Below, one piece after another: positions 37,101-45,080 of a DNA stretch of 64,000 nucleotides; within the stretch, counting starts at the first letter, position 1; each line of letters starts with the position of its first letter. The notes beneath the pieces were generated by a model. That model was not told where the DNA came from, searched no databases, and was given only the letters and a program-made list of their open reading frames with translations. The position numbers and the translations under genes are program-made. This stretch comes from Lagopus muta (lineage: Eukaryota > Chordata > Aves > Galliformes > Phasianidae): assembly GCF_023343835.1 (NCBI RefSeq), contig NC_064444.1:18451219-18515218 (forward strand), read 5' to 3'.

Positions 37101-37961
37101 TGGCATCCCAATGTACCCAGCGCTCCCTGCACCCTCAGCCACGTGGACAACTGCAGCGCCCCAAATTCTCCCCACATCCCCCACCATCCCATTGTTCCCA
37201 GCATTCCCAATGCTCCCAGCACCCTGGACCCCTCAATCCAGCCCCGAGTGTCACCCCACGCTGCCCAGCACCCCCAGTACCGACGGGGAACCAGAGCCCA
37301 GTGCCGCGCAGATGGGCATTGAGAGCCTTGCGGGTGACGCCGGGCTCCACCGCCACCGAGAAGTCCTCGACGCTCAGCTCCGAGATGGCGACCATGCGGC
37401 TCAAGTCGAAGCAGACGCCGCCCTGGCACAGCACAGCATGGCACGGGCAGCAGCGGGCGGTGGGGGTGTTGGGGGGGCTGGGGGCTGCGTACCTGCACGG
37501 CGTTGACACCGCCCTCCAGGCCAGTGCCAGTGCCGAAGGGCACCATGGGCACACGGTGCTGGTAGCAGATGGCCACCATCTCCTGTAGCTGCTCCACGTC
37601 TTGAGGCCACACCACGGCGTCGGGGGGTGCGCACCTGGTGTGGGGCACAGCTCTCATCGCCGGCCCCAAGGTGCAGCACGGCCCCACGGCGCTGCCCCCA
37701 GCCCCACCTGTGCATGGACTCATCGTGCCCGTGCTGCTGCCGCACCGCCTCCGCCACCGAGACATTGGGGTCCCCAGCCACGGAGCGCAGAGCCTGCAGC
37801 AGGCCAGGGGCCAGCGGGCGCTGTGGGAGGGGGTCTGGTCAGCACATGGTCAGGATCAGCGTGCGAGGGGACCCCTCGCAGCCCCCATCCCACCCCACCT
37901 GGCTGCAGCACCCGCGCCACCCCACGGCCCCCACCAGCCGCAGCGCGTGCTGCAGGGCCAT
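34152..37961 (-). CDS. LDHD: LDHD, mitochondrial D-lactate dehydrogenase (FAD)
   Basis: LDHD oxidises D-lactate and related D-2-hydroxyacids to 2-oxoacids, passing electrons on via FAD in mitochondria. Exons (minus): 37899-37961, 37708-37820, 37493-37634, 37281-37422, 36072-36231, 35806-36005, 35009-35137, 34744-34871, 34573-34663, 34392-34503, 34152-34317. They total 1446 nt, or 481 residues (human isoforms 484 and 507), with all phases matching. The start chosen is [11 protein letters not shown], an amphipathic, Arg-containing targeting-like peptide aligning with the human N-terminus up to the shared CCSQ/YCSQ exon end. An in-frame ATG 11 codons upstream is less likely. The FAD-binding PCMH domain contains [10 protein letters not shown] (about 92-101). 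The C-terminal FAD-oxidase domain contains [11 protein letters not shown] and [13 protein letters not shown] (435-446), with the metal/catalytic histidine at 440. Convergent with ZNRF1. Confidence 0.96.
35388..35720 (-). mobile_element. CR1 LINE 3' end in LDHD intron 6
   Basis: Reverse-strand CR1 starting 'catagaatcatagaatattt' and ending near 'aggccgctatcaggtctccc'. It shares long exact blocks with the plus-strand CR1 at 50735-50922 (for example the 'ctcagtgcagggctggga' neighbourhood), so both belong to one subfamily. The decayed LDHD copy at 43560-43820 lacks this insertion at the matching intron position. Confidence 0.93.
36240..37280. repeat. Degenerate minisatellite filling LDHD intron 4
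   Basis: Nearly the whole intron consists of imperfect copies of a C-rich unit with a recurring landmark 'agcacccttggccacatgg' followed by 'aaccccagtgctcc'. Landmarks sit near 36500, 36641, 36750, 36857, 36927, 36999, 37074 and 37128. The better-preserved units are thus about 70-75 bp long, with some longer or shorter ones. The repeat keeps a long open frame on both strands by composition alone. Confidence 0.8.
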
Positions 37962-38375
37962 GTTGGGCCTGGAGCCGTGCCCGGGGCTGCGCATGGCTGT
38001 GTGCTCCCCAGTCCCCTCCCGCCCAGCGTTAAGGTGGCTCCAGGCACTGAGACGCCTGCACGGCGTTATCTGACCGCAGCCACACGGCCCTGCCCTGCGT
38101 GTTGGGGTCAGAGAGCAGCGCAGCTCTCCTGGTGGGCCCCACACCATTGCAGCCAGCTGTCCGCACAGCAAGGAAGCCCACCGTCTCCTCTCACACAGTT
38201 GTCCCTGTGCTAAACCTGCTGTCCCCACACCCAGCCAGCAGAAGCCCCACATCCACCCAGGTGTCCCCACAGCTCCGTTGGTATCCCCATGTCCACCCAC
38301 ACGTCCTGCTCCTGGCCAGCCGTGCACAGCCCAGGGCTGCAGCAAGGACACAAAGACATGTTAGGGGAGAGGAAC

Positions 38376-38381
38376 TTTATT
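38376..38381 (-). terminator. Polyadenylation signal of the minus-strand CTRB gene
   Basis: AATAAA on the minus strand, 8 bases after the stop codon. This very short 3' UTR is identical in layout to the plus-strand copy. Confidence 0.85.
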
Positions 38382-38388
38382 CGGGGCC

Positions 38389-40141
38389 TCAGTTGGCCGC
38401 CATCACGGAGTCGATCCAATCGCGGAGCGCGGTGACACGCGTGTAGACACCAGGCACAGAGGTGGAGCAGGTGCTGCTGCCCCACGAGACGATGCCCACC
38501 AGCGTCCAGGCGCCGTCTTTCTGGCACACCAGCGGGCCTCCGGAGTCACCCTGTGGGCAGAGGGGTGAGGATGGGGGCACGGGGAGGCGGGGCTTTGGGA
38601 GTGCGCTTTGGGGCACGGGGCACCCACCGAGCAGGAGGAGGTTCCGTCAGCCCCGGCGCACACCATCATGTTGTAGATGCGTAAGCCCCAGTACTGCTTG
38701 CACTGAGTGTTGGTGAGTAGGGGAAGGGCCGCCTGCTGCAGGATGGCCGGCGTGTCCGCATCTGTCAGCGAGCGGGAGGCATCCGTCAGTGCCGGCTCAG
38801 CCCGGGGCCAGGGGTAGAGACGGGGAGGGGGCCGCGGTACCGTTGGAGTTGAGGACCCCCCAGCCCGTGGTGACGCAGCTCAGGCCCCCGGGGAAGTCGT
38901 CGGTGGCCTCGGGCAGGCAGACGGGCGACACGCGGGCGTTCAGCTGTGCTGGCGTGGCCAGCTTGATCAGCGCGATGTCGTTGCGGATGGTCAGCCAGCT
39001 GTAGCTGGGGTTCCGGAAGACCTGCGGCAGCGGCAGCACTGACAGCAGCTGCCCCCGAGTGGGGCACTGCGTGCTGGGGGTGCGTGGGGACGGGCAGGGG
39101 GCGGGAGCCGGCCTTGGCACCCACTGTGCTCACAGCTGCCCTGAGGGTGGGCACCACCAAGCCAGCGCTGGAGGGGACCCCAGGACCCAGGCAGGGATCC
39201 CATCAGCACTGGGACTGACGGGGGCCCGGTGGGCAGAGCTCCATCCTTGGGGAACCGGGGACGGCGCTGGGACCCAAAGCCGAGTACTACCAAGGGTCCA
39301 GAGGGACCCAGCACCACGATGAAGGACTCTGTGGGGACGCGAGCCCTGATACAAAGGGCAATGAGGACGACGAGGGGCCCCAACCCCGTAGACGCGGGGC
39401 GCCCATCCCCGCAGCGCTGCCGGCACTGAGCACAGAGCCCGCAGGCACGCGGCCCAAAGCTGGCAGTACCTTGGCGACGCCCAACCTCTGCTCGTCACTG
39501 GAGGACTCCTCCCGGTCGTACTCTCCCAGCACCACGGTGTCGGTGGTCCTGGGCAGGCAGGTGCTGAGCCCTGGGCGCACAGACAGCCCCGGTTCCGCGT
39601 CCGCCCCACGGCTGCCCCGCGCTTACCTGACCCCGCAGTGCGCGGCGGTGACCACCCATTCCTCGTTGATCAGCGACCCGCCGCAGAAGTGGAAGTTGCC
39701 GTAGCGCTGGAGAGAGCAGCCGTCAGCCCCACAATCACCCGGCCCCATCCCCATCCCCATCCCCATCCCCATCCCCATCCCCATCCCCATCCCCGTCCCC
39801 ATCCCCATCCCCATCCCCATCCCCGTCCCCATCCCCGTCCCTGTCGCCACCCATTCTGGTGGGCGCTCACCTGCAGGGACACCTGCCAGGGCCAGGACCC
39901 GGGCACCGCCGGCTCCCCGTTGACGATGCGGTTGAGGCCGCGGATGACGGGTGTGATGGCGGGCACACCGCAGCCTATGGGACGGGGACAAGCGTGGGGC
40001 CTCGGCCACCTCAGCCCCGCACCCCAAACCCAGCCCCCCACCCACCCGGCTCCCTGCCCTGCTCCACGCACTCGGCAATGAGCGGGCGGCACGGGCAGAG
40101 CCCGCCAGCACCAGGCAGCCCAGCAGCCACAACAGAGCCAT
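38389..40141 (-). CDS. CTRB: Chymotrypsinogen B, minus-strand copy (Gly226 type)
   Basis: Pancreatic serine protease zymogen (S1A family), secreted by acinar cells and activated by trypsin. Exons (minus): 40072-40141, 39871-39974, 39627-39706, 39470-39548, 38841-39021, 38628-38761, 38389-38550; 269 residues. A hydrophobic signal peptide ([18 protein letters not shown]...) precedes C25 (chymotrypsin Cys1), and activation follows R39 (GLNR/IVNG). The catalytic triad is H81 (TAAHC), D126 (NDIALIKL) and S219 (GDSGGP), that is 57/102/195 with offset 24. The S1 pocket is Ser189, Gly216 (SWGS) and Gly226 (codon at 38449-38451), so chymotrypsin-like. The exon 1 donor (gtgcgt) gives six extra residues before Cys1 compared with mammals; a weaker upstream GT would remove them. 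Divergent partner at 41348. One-to-one orthology with human CTRB1/CTRB2 cannot be set from sequence alone. Confidence 0.94.
39737..39845. repeat. (CCCATC)n hexamer repeat in CTRB intron 2, long copy
   Basis: Tandem CCCATC/CCCGTC units. This copy is 30 bp, or five hexamers, longer than the mirror copy at 41640-41718. Confidence 0.92.
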
Positions 40142-40197
40142 TGCCACTCACGGGAGACAGGCTGGGCACGGGCACAGCGCTTCTTATGGCCCCACGC

Positions 40198-40206
40198 TGA
40201 CCTTGT
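40198..40206 (-). promoter_or_regulatory. NR5A2 (LRH-1)-type motif upstream of minus CTRB
   Basis: ACAAGGTCA on the minus strand, 57 bases before the start codon. It fits the YCAAGGYCA half-site used by NR5A2, which is known to drive acinar digestive-enzyme genes together with PTF1. Mirror of the site at 41283. Confidence 0.5.
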
Positions 40207-40449
40207 GCCGTGACCTCCAGAGATAGCGCGGCACCGTGTGGGGCCGGCACCTGGCACCACGGCCATCATCCACCCCTGGGAACTGCCCAGACCGCTGGGA
40301 TGGGGACCAGCCGCTGCCAGGCGGCCTTCCTGGAAACGTCCCCAATGGGCACCGTGCCTGTGTGCACCCACTGCGTGCTGGGTGTGCCTGGCAGCGGGCT
40401 GCCTGTGCTGGAGGTGGGCCTGCTTCCATGCAGAGGGCTGCCGCAGCTG

Positions 40450-41039
40450 ATGGACTCTGTGCTGCTGGGCACCAGCTGTGTGATCTGGCTCTGTTTACTG
40501 CCACCGCAGTGAGAATGGTGTCCCTGGTGTTGCTGGGGACCGAGCCAGGATGTGAGCATGGTTCCAACGAATAGACTGCACTCTGGTGCAGTGAGTACTG
40601 GGCTCCCTCTGCATGTTGGGAAGCACTTCTGCATGGTGGGAGTGAGGGCACGGGTAGCTTGCTCAGTGCTGGGAGCAGGGACCATGGGGACACCTGGGCC
40701 AATGTTCTGATGCAGCAGCTGCTGGCCTGCACCTTGGGATGATGCTCAAGGCTCTGCTGGTCTGCCCTGGACTGAGCGTAGAACAGCTGGGACAGCTTTG
40801 GGATCCCATCACTGGTAGAGATCAGAAAGGAAGAACTCAGTCCGTGGGGTGCTGGGGACACCACAGAGACCCAAAACCAAGGATGAGGAGGACCAAGAGA
40901 ACCCTGGGAACGTGATCCCCACTGCGTGAGGGAAAAGTGATACCACAGGGCCCTGACTATCAGGACAAAATGCAGCAGGCTGAACTCCTGTGTCTGCCAA
41001 AGCACCATGCGGAGACCCAGCCCTACAGCAGCGGAAGCA
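40450..41039. other. Unique spacer between the CTRB inverted-repeat arms
   Basis: 590 bp without similarity between its two halves as far as I can see, and without any family-like reading frame. Together with the arm sequences on each side it forms the 1.2 kb intergenic region of the divergent CTRB pair, so it may hold a shared acinar enhancer. No specific element was identified. Confidence 0.6.
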
Positions 41040-41235
41040 CAGCTGCGGCAGCCCTCTGCATGGAAGCAGGCCCACCTCCAGCACAGGCAGCCCGCTGCTA
41101 GGCACACCCAGCACGCAGTGGGTGCACACAGGCACGGTGCCCATTGGGGACGTTTCCAGGAAGGCCGCCTGGCAGCGGCTGGTCCCCATCCCAGCGGTCT
41201 GCGCAGTTCCCAGGGGTGGATGATGGCCGTGGTGC

Positions 41236-41241
41236 CAGGTG
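41236..41241. promoter_or_regulatory. E-box (CAGGTG) in CTRB promoter
   Basis: A CAGGTG/CACCTG E-box about 110 bases upstream of the plus CTRB start, with a TTCCCA (RBPJ-like) hexamer some 28 bases further upstream. PTF1 binds an E-box plus an RBPJ-type box, but its normal spacing is shorter, so this is only suggestive. The mirror copy is present in the left arm. Confidence 0.35.
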
Positions 41242-41282
41242 CCGGCCCCACACGGTGCCGCGCTATCTCTGGAGGTCACGGC

Positions 41283-41291
41283 ACAAGGTCA
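41283..41291 (+). promoter_or_regulatory. NR5A2 (LRH-1)-type motif upstream of plus CTRB
   Basis: ACAAGGTCA, 57 bases before the start codon and just upstream of a CATAAGAAG stretch (about 41300) at TATA-box position. It is a good match to the acinar NR5A2 half-site. Confidence 0.5.
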
Positions 41292-41347
41292 GCGTGGGGC
41301 CATAAGAAGCGCTGTGCCCGTGCCCAGCCTGTCTCCCGCGAGTGGCA

Positions 41348-43070
41348 ATGGCTCTGTTGTGGCTGCTGGGCTGCCTGGTGCTGGCGGGCTCTGCCCGTGC
41401 CGCCCGCTCATTGCCGAGTGCGTGGAGCAGGGCAGGGAGCCGGGTGGGTGGGGGGCTGGGTTTGGGGTGCGGGGCTGAGGTGGCCGAGGCCCCACGCTTG
41501 TCCCCGTCCCATAGGCTGCGGTGTGCCCGCCATCACACCCGTCATCCGCGGCCTCAACCGCATCGTCAACGGGGAGCCGGCGGTGCCCGGGTCCTGGCCC
41601 TGGCAGGTGTCCCTGCAGGTGAGCGCCCACCAGAATGGGTGGCGACGGGGACGGGGATGGGGACGGGGATGGGGATGGGGATGGGGATGGGGACGGGGAT
41701 GGGGATGGGGATGGGGCCAGGCGATTGTGGGGCTGACGGCTGCTCTCTCCAGCGCTACGGCAACTTCCACTTCTGCGGCGGGTCGCTGATCAACGAGGAA
41801 TGGGTGGTCACCGCCGCGCACTGCGGGGTCAGGTAAGCGCGGGGCAGCCGTGGGGCGGACGCGGAACCGGGGCTGTCTGTGCGCCCAGGGCTCAGCACCT
41901 GCCTGCCCAGGACCACCGACACCGTGGTGCTGGGAGAGTACGACCGGGAGGAGTCCTCCAGTGACGAGCAGAGGTTGGGCGTCGCCAAGGTACTGCCAGC
42001 TTTGGGCCGCGTGCCTGCGGGCGCCGTGCTCAGTGCCGGCAGCATTGCGGGGATGGGCGCCCCGCGTCCACGGGGTTGGGGCCCCTCGTCGTTCTCATTG
42101 CCCTTTGTATCAGGGCTCACGTCCCCACAGAGTCCTTCATCGTGGTGCTGGGTCCCTCTGGACCCTTGGTAGTACTCGGCTTTGGGTCCCAGCGCCGTCC
42201 CCGGTTCCCCAAGGATGGAGCTCTGCCCACCGGGCCCCCGTCAGTCCCAGTGCTGATGGGATCCCTGCCTGGGTCCTGGGGTCCCCTCCAGCGCTGGCTT
42301 GGTGGTCCCCACCCTCAGGGCAGCTGTGAGCACAGTGGGTGCCAAGGCCGGCTCCCGCCCCCTGCCCGTCCCCACGCACCCCCAGCATGCAGTGCCCCAC
42401 TCGGGGGCAGCTGCTGTCAGTGCTGCCGCTGCCGCAGGTCTTCCGGAACCCCAGCTACAGCTGGCTGACCATCCGCAACGACATCGCGCTGATCAAGCTG
42501 GCCACGCCAGCACAGCTGAACGCCCGCGTGTCGCCCGTCTGCCTGCCCGAGGCCACCGACGACTTCCCCGGGGGCCTGAGCTGCGTCACCACGGGCTGGG
42601 GGGTCCTCAACTCCAACGGTACCGCGGCCCCCTCCCCGTCTCTACCCCCGGCCCTGGGCTGAGCCGGCACTGACGGATGCCTCCCGCTCGCTGACAGATG
42701 CGGACACGCCGGCCATCCTGCAGCAGGCGGCCCTTCCCCTGCTCACCAACACTCAGTGCAAGCAGTACTGGGGCTTACGCATCTACAACATGATGGTGTG
42801 CGCCGGGGCTGACGGAACCTCCTCCTGCTCGGTGGGTGCCCCGTGCCCCAAAGCGCACTCCCAAAGCCCCGCCTCCCCGTGCCCCCATCCTCACCCCTCT
42901 GCCCACAGGGTGACTCTGGAGGCCCGCTGGTGTGCCAGAAGGACGGCGCCTGGACGCTGGTGGGCATCGTCTCGTGGGGCAGCAGCACCTGCTCCACCTC
43001 TGTGCCCGCTGTCTACACGCGTGTCACCGCGCTCCGCGATTGGATCGACTCCGTGATGGCAGCCAACTGA
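41348..43070 (+). CDS. CTRB: Chymotrypsinogen B, plus-strand copy (Ala226 type)
   Basis: Second intact digestive chymotrypsinogen, head to head with the minus copy. Exons: 41348-41417, 41515-41618, 41753-41832, 41911-41989, 42438-42618, 42698-42831, 42909-43070; 810 nt, 269 residues, all phases closing. Layout is as in its partner: secretory signal, Cys1 at residue 25, activation after R39, triad H81/D126/S219, Ser189 equivalent at 213, Ser at 192 in place of the usual Met. The only protein difference I can find from the partner is residue 250 (chymotrypsin 226): Ala (GCT, 43008-43010) instead of Gly. In mammals Gly/Ala226 separates chymotrypsin A-like from B-like P1 preference, Ala disfavouring bulky Trp. 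The 3' UTR is tiny, with AATAAA 8 bases after the stop. Confidence 0.94.
41640..41718. repeat. (GGGGAT)n hexamer repeat in CTRB intron 2, short copy
   Basis: Mirror of the 39737-39845 tract but five units shorter. Confidence 0.92.
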
Positions 43071-43077
43071 GGCCCCG

Positions 43078-43083
43078 AATAAA
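43078..43083 (+). terminator. Polyadenylation signal of the plus-strand CTRB gene
   Basis: AATAAA 8 bases after the stop codon, the mirror image of 38376-38381. Confidence 0.85.
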
Positions 43084-43246
43084 GCCTCATTTCCCCGACA
43101 CGTCTTTGTTTTTGTGCTTCCAGGCGAGCAGCGCTGTGCTCCAAGCCCCTCGCGCAGGGCAGGGCCACTGAGCACGGGTTGGTGCTGGTGGCACAGGGAC
43201 ACACGTGCAGAACAGCGGGGCAGGCAGTGAGCAGCGCTGCTGTGCA

Positions 43247-44000
43247 GTGCGTGGAGCCACCTTAACGCCCAGTGGGAGGGAACAGCAAGGACACAGGGCC
43301 AGGCCCCACCGCTGTGTGCAGTGGGGCTGGTGGGGAATGTGGTACTGCAGCTGGGGGGGGATGGGCTGAGGGGCTTGAAGTGTCTGTGAGGGGCCCAGAG
43401 GGGTCACTGAGGGGTCCTCGGGGTTCCCAGCCCCAGGTGTGCCATGTGCTGGCAGTGCTGCTGATCCTGGGACACACGGGGTACCCTCATCCCATTGCAA
43501 ACAGACCCTGAGCAAATGCCCCACTGTGTGACACAGCTGCCATGGAAACATCTGGAATTGTACAAGGTTAGATGGGATGCGTGGAATACAAATGAGACGG
43601 TGATAGGAATGGCTACACAGACAGGGCCTGGGTGGAGATGGGACAGGGATGGGAGGGCTGGCAGGACAGGCCTGGGCAGAGGATGGGCAATTATTGTGTG
43701 GGGCCAGGGAAAGGACAGGATGGAAGAGAAAGGTAATGGTGACAGGGTGGACATGAGGACAGGAGATGGGGACACAGACGGGACAGCCCTGCAGGTCTTC
43801 TGGTTGCCTCATTCCTCCTAGCAGAGCTCCTGGGCGAGATGATGGTGGGCACCTGCATCCACTACAGCCAGCTGGAGCTCCCAGTGCAGCCTGGCTGAGC
43901 AGCAGGGATAGAGGTGGGGGAAGGGGGTGCATGGGATGGAGCTGGTGTCACACGGTGCTGTGGTCCCCACGGTGCAGGATGCAGCTGGCTCCTGGGTGAG
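43247..44000 (+). pseudogene. LDHD: Decayed inverted copy of LDHD segments
   Basis: Plus-strand remnants of LDHD in the order expected from an inverted duplication. 43247-43290 matches the LDHD 5' flank (38010-38045: 'ggagccaccttaacgc'). 43425-43500 matches the end of intron 4 ('gtgccacgtgctggtggtgc' there, 'gtgccatgtgctggcagtgc' here). About 43500-43563 is a degraded exon 5. 43570-43820 matches intron 6 without its CR1. 43822-43905 is a degraded exon 7 (AELL.E.M.GTC..YS.LELP). About 43905-43990 matches intron 7. Exons 1-4, most of the intron 4 minisatellite and exon 6 are missing, and the remaining exon pieces carry stops and frame changes. No function expected. Confidence 0.8.
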
Positions 44001-45080
44001 GAAGGTGACCAGCACTTGGGCACACAGGAACAGGGCTGGAGGTCACAGTGAGAGCTGAGGCAGGGAGCACATGAATAGGGCAGGGGGCTGGATGCACAGG
44101 GTCAGGTCTGTCCTGTGCACCAGGTACATGCTGGGGCACTGCAGCAGCCCTGAGAGCCCACACTCCAGCTCTGGGTGCCTGTGGCCCAAGGCTACCATGG
44201 TACCCACTGCCCTGGCACTGCCTCCCTCTGCACAGCGGCTTCATTGCAGCCCGGGTGTAGGTGCCAGATGAGCACAGCAAAGGTGGGTGGCTGTGGCTGT
44301 GCAGCACTGCAAATTCGCTGCTGCTTGTGCCCATGGCCAGTGCCACGTCCTGTTCCACATCAAGACGCTAAGAGCAAGCCCATGTTACTGCTCTACCATA
44401 AAGTGTGTGGCATCCCAGTCATGCTCCAGCACTGCTGCTTTTTGGGGACAGGACACCCCAGCTGCTCCCACAGGGTGCCTGCTCCCAGCACTGCACACAC
44501 AGCCAGGCACCAGGGGGATTTCTAGGCAAATCTTTATGCTGCTGTGGGACCAGGGGGCTGAGTTTTGGGGGCGGCTGCAACTCCACGGCTCCGGGAACCG
44601 GAGGAAGCTTCCCCAGTGTTCAAAAGGCACCAATGTCGGTTTGCATTTCAGTTACAGCCGGTACTGTGAAACCACCAAGACTTGAAACGCAAAGGTTCGA
44701 GCCCCTCATCCCCCCTGGCTGCCCCTCGCCCCCTCCCCCATCACTCAGGACAGCACTCTTCATCTCCCCGCTGCTGCTCCTTGGCCTGGTCTGTCTGTGC
44801 CACAGCACTACAACAGCTGGCTGATGTGCTGACAGAGCCCGCAGCGTCGTCCCAGGGCACTGGGGCAGCCCCACTGCCAGCCCCATCTCGACTGGAGCAG
44901 AGGAACGAACACAGAAGGGAGAGATTGCGCCCCTGGTACTGCGAGCATGGCTCTGAAACCAACGTCGAGAGGAAGAGGAGGGAAGGGGATGATGGCCCCA
45001 GCCCCTCAGCCCTGCGTGAGTCTCTGTGACAGCTCTGTTACGCCAGGCAGAGGGCCGCGGGGGGCAGCGGCACAGGGCCA
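44000..45080. other. Intergenic, and 3' UTR of BCAR1
   Basis: Between the LDHD remnant and the BCAR1 stop. I see no gene. The BCAR1 3' UTR must extend leftwards from 45080, but no canonical AATAAA on the minus strand is visible nearby. A CATAAA variant at 44533-44538 is a possible poly(A) signal. The stretch 44050-44270 may hold further diverged duplicate sequence, but I could not match it to an LDHD exon. Confidence 0.5.

Larger units (their letters stand above)
38345..40449. repeat. Left arm of the CTRB inverted repeat
   Basis: The arm runs from just beyond the minus CTRB poly(A) signal through the gene and about 300 bp of promoter. It is the reverse complement of 41040-43110. Coordinates pair with a constant sum of 81489 from the inner end to intron 2 and 81459 from there outward, the 30-base step being a repeat-length difference in intron 2. 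Homology stops sharply at 40449 on the inner side and fades at the 3' UTR on the outer side. Confidence 0.93.
41040..43110. repeat. Right arm of the CTRB inverted repeat
   Basis: Mirror of 38345-40449, containing the plus-strand CTRB gene and its promoter. Exons, introns and promoter match almost base for base. The visible differences are a few single substitutions, the intron 2 hexamer length, and a clearly diverged sequence after the poly(A) signal. Confidence 0.93.

Noticed and set aside
36653-37765. Long minus-strand open frame of 370 codons
   Set aside because: It runs through the LDHD intron 4 minisatellite and across two real exons in a mixed frame. The openness comes from repeat composition.
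39737-39845. Regularly spaced short repeats that could suggest a CRISPR-like array
   Set aside because: A plain CCCATC hexamer tandem without spacers, inside a vertebrate intron and mirrored in the other arm.
40184-41251. 355-codon minus-strand frame spanning the CTRB spacer
   Set aside because: It crosses both inverted-repeat arms and the spacer, matches no family, and lies over the promoters of the two CTRB genes.
43495-43821. Plus-strand open frame right of the CTRB pair
   Set aside because: It starts in the degraded LDHD exon 5 and continues into intron 6 sequence. It is a pseudogene remnant and not a new gene.
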